Shown: positions 5,168 through 6,567 of the stretch, piece by piece
Layout: every line of letters begins with the position of its first letter
Position numbering within the stretch: the first letter of the stretch is position 1
NCBI RefSeq assembly: GCF_003463825.1
Contig: NZ_QSDY01000084.1
Location: forward strand, 1-6,567
Length of the DNA stretch: 6,567 nucleotides
Origin: Veillonella sp. AM51-8BH
GTDB lineage: Bacteria > Bacillota > Negativicutes > Veillonellales > Veillonellaceae
Direction of reading: 5' to 3'
Notes under the pieces: model-generated
Databases searched by the model: none
What the model was told of the DNA's origin: nothing
Seen by the model: the letters and a program-made list of their open reading frames with translations, nothing else
Position numbers and translations under genes: made by a program

Positions 5168-6413
5168 AGTAAAGAATGCCAGCCATTGTTGTAATTAGGA
5201 AAGCATTAGCAAAGTCGATTAAGAATGCACCTACCAAGGAAACTACAAGCCATGCACGAGGGGATGGACCATGTTTACTTGCTAAGGATAACATATTAAC
5301 CAATGCATTTGGTGTAGCGCCTAAGCCGAAGCCGATGGCACCAGAACCAAGCATAACTGCATCGTAGTTGCGACCAAATAGGAAGTAGATAAGGTATGCA
5401 AATACACAGATAAGTACCATTTGTGCAACTAAGATTGTAATAAGTGGTAAAGCAAGATCGATTAATTGAACTAGTTTCAAGCTATTGATAGCCATAGTTA
5501 CGAATAGAGATAATGCTACATTGGATACTGCATCAAGAGCTGCATCGTTGATTTTGTAAGCTTTTGTGAAATCACCAAAGTTACGGATTACAGCTGCACA
5601 AATCATTGCGCCGATGTACGCAGGTAGTGGAGTTAAGATAGACAAACCAGCACTTACGATAGTACCGATACCTAATGCAAGGCCAATCCACATACAGATT
5701 GTTAAAAGGTCTTGAGAATTAAATTGTTTGCCACCACTTTCAACGTGATCTTCGATCATGTCGATGCCTTCATCTTCCATTAACTCAGGATTTTCGTAAG
5801 GTGTTTTAACTTTGTGCATTTTAATAATGCGTTCACCTACAGGAGCACCGAGAATTGTACCAGCTACCATGCCGAATGTTGCGGCTGCAACCGCTGCTGA
5901 TGCTGTACCAGGGATACCAAGCAATTGTTCGTAATATGGGCCGAAGGCGCCAGCAGTACCAAGACCACCAATCATGGATACGGAACCAGCCATAATACCG
6001 ATGATTGGTTCAATACCTAAAGCTTTAGCAATCATAATACCTGCTGTATTTTGTACAACAATCCATACTGCACAAGCGAGGAAGAAGAAGATAATGAAGA
6101 TACCGCCTTTTTTGAGGACTTTCAAAGAAGCCATCAAACCGATAGTGGTAAAGAAGGCAAGCATTAAGAATGTTTGTAGGGAACCTTCAAAGGTAATGTT
6201 CAAAATCTTGTAGTAAGAAAGAATGGCAGTTAAGAATGCAAATGGCAAAGCCCCTACAGCTGGTGCAGGCATACACATACGTTGTAAGAACTTGGAATGC
6301 TTGTTAATCCAAGTACCAATGAATAACGTGATTACAGCGAGGCCTACAGTTTGAATCATGGACAGTTTCAAGGTCCATACATCGTTGACTAACGCTAAGT
6401 CAATAAGTGGCAT
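5166..6413 (-). CDS. gltS: Sodium/glutamate symporter (GltS, ESS family)
   Basis: This 415-residue inner-membrane carrier is predicted to import glutamate with sodium ions. It is hydrophobic throughout, with about ten membrane segments in two halves (roughly 15-195 and 235-415), as expected for ESS-family carriers. A polar, acidic, presumably cytoplasmic loop joins them (about 196-234, with PELMEDEGIDMIEDHVESGG). Each half has its glycine-rich family motif: SVSMIGGLGTAGAFGP (144-159) and GFGLGATPNALVNM (361-374), the likely re-entrant loops that form the binding site. The first usually reads GGHGT in my memory of the family, so Leu151 is unexpected. The ATG has AAAGGAGTGA (6418-6427) upstream, six bases away. 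It stands alone on the minus strand, convergent with rsmA. Substrate is inferred from family; glutamate analogues or other anions are possible. Confidence 0.93.
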   Translation of the reverse strand: MPLIDLALVNDVWTLKLSMIQTVGLAVITLFIGTWINKHSKFLQRMCMPAPAVGALPFAFLTAILSYYKILNITFEGSLQTFLMLAFFTTIGLMASLKVLKKGGIFIIFFFLACAVWIVVQNTAGIMIAKALGIEPIIGIMAGSVSMIGGLGTAGAFGPYYEQLLGIPGTASAAVAAATFGMVAGTILGAPVGERIIKMHKVKTPYENPELMEDEGIDMIEDHVESGGKQFNSQDLLTICMWIGLALGIGTIVSAGLSILTPLPAYIGAMICAAVIRNFGDFTKAYKINDAALDAVSNVALSLFVTMAINSLKLVQLIDLALPLITILVAQMVLICVFAYLIYFLFGRNYDAVMLGSGAIGFGLGATPNALVNMLSLASKHGPSPRAWLVVSLVGAFLIDFANAFLITTMAGILY

Positions 6414-6499
6414 AAAATCACTCCTTTAAAATAAAAAATAAAACTTATATTTTATGGTATCATGAATGGTCGAAAAAAACTATAGAATATATAAGGCAT

Positions 6500-6521
6500 A
6501 ATAAATTATATATTATTTATT
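6500..6521. repeat. 22-bp AT-only near-palindrome upstream of gltS
   Basis: The sequence from 6500 to 6521 equals its own reverse complement except at one symmetric pair of positions (T at 6507 and T at 6514). It contains the candidate -10 of gltS, so a dimeric regulator bound here would cover the promoter. Composition alone makes AT palindromes common, so this is weak evidence. Confidence 0.3.
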
Positions 6522-6536
6522 TTTCACAACTCTCAA
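6505..6536 (-). promoter_or_regulatory. Tentative gltS promoter
   Basis: On the minus strand TTGAGA (6536-6531) stands 20 bp from TATAAT (6510-6505), or 18 bp from an overlapping TATATA (6512-6507). Transcription from here would leave a leader of about 85 bases, AT-rich and without a clear riboswitch. The 20-bp spacing is long, and other AT-rich hexamers closer to the gene (for example TATAAG near 6442-6447) cannot be excluded. Confidence 0.3.
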
Positions 6537-6548
6537 CAACAACAACAA
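6534..6548. repeat. CAA trinucleotide tract (five units)
   Basis: Five uninterrupted CAA units (TTG on the gltS strand) lie about 120-135 bases upstream of the gltS ATG. They border the candidate -35 TTGAGA, so a change in copy number would alter upstream DNA but not the -35/-10 spacing. Confidence 0.8.
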
Positions 6549-6559
6549 ACTAGTAGTTT
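6547..6559. repeat. 13-bp palindrome AAACTA-G-TAGTTT
   Basis: Perfect 6-bp arms flank a single central G, immediately upstream of the candidate gltS promoter (gltS strand) and overlapping the last two bases of the CAA tract. Size and symmetry suit an operator for a dimeric regulator. No regulator can be named from sequence. Confidence 0.4.
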
Positions 6560-6567
6560 ATATATCT

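Noticed and set aside
5974..6213. Plus-strand 79-codon frame inside gltS.
   Set aside because: It is antisense to membrane-segment codons, which often leave the opposite strand open. No ribosome binding site or family resemblance supports it.

Overview
The window comes from an AT-rich, low-GC Gram-positive-lineage bacterium. Strong AGGAGG-type ribosome binding sites, an RNase M5 gene followed by rsmA, a short YxjG/YxjH-type methionine synthase, a fused MsrA-MsrB and a GltS-type glutamate carrier would fit a Negativicutes member such as Veillonella. That assignment rests on recalled family resemblance and was not searched. Most of the window is ordinary chromosome. The less ordinary parts are its left edge and two intergenic regions.

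Layout. Positions 1-110 hold three consecutive hairpins with no convincing gene. They look like the right end of an IS200/IS605-type transposon, the part that in tnpB-carrying elements encodes the omegaRNA scaffold. On the minus strand, a two-gene unit runs from a promoter near 2300 down to a terminator at 155-188: a zinc-dependent MetE-like methionine synthase (1126-2247) followed with no gap by a fused methionine sulfoxide reductase MsrA-MsrB (187-1125). A 391-bp non-coding stretch (2248-2638) carries the promoter, a pair of 9-bp direct repeats 30 bp apart, and a long nested palindrome (2501-2582). The palindrome terminates the gene above it and looks like two insertion-sequence ends joined face to face. 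The next minus-strand gene (2639-3577) is a LysR-type regulator resembling the CpsY/MtaR/MetR group of streptococcal sulfur-amino-acid regulators.

A 104-bp divergent promoter region (3578-3681) separates the regulator from a plus-strand pair of RNA-maturation genes: rnmV (RNase M5, 5S rRNA maturation, 3682-4209) and rsmA/ksgA (16S rRNA dimethyladenosine methyltransferase, 4223-5077), 13 bp apart. Two back-to-back terminators (5087-5133 and 5137-5167) separate rsmA from the convergent minus-strand gltS (5166-6413), a sodium/glutamate symporter. The leader upstream of gltS (6414-6567) is very AT-rich and holds a CAA tract, a 13-bp palindrome and a 22-bp AT palindrome.

How the genes fit together. 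One theme is methionine: synthesis, repair of oxidised methionine, and a regulator of a type linked to methionine genes. The metE-like stop codon abuts the msrAB start, so the two are probably translated together. The second theme is ribosomal RNA maturation (rnmV-rsmA). gltS is an independent transport gene. No CRISPR array, complete transposase gene, tRNA or rRNA gene was found.
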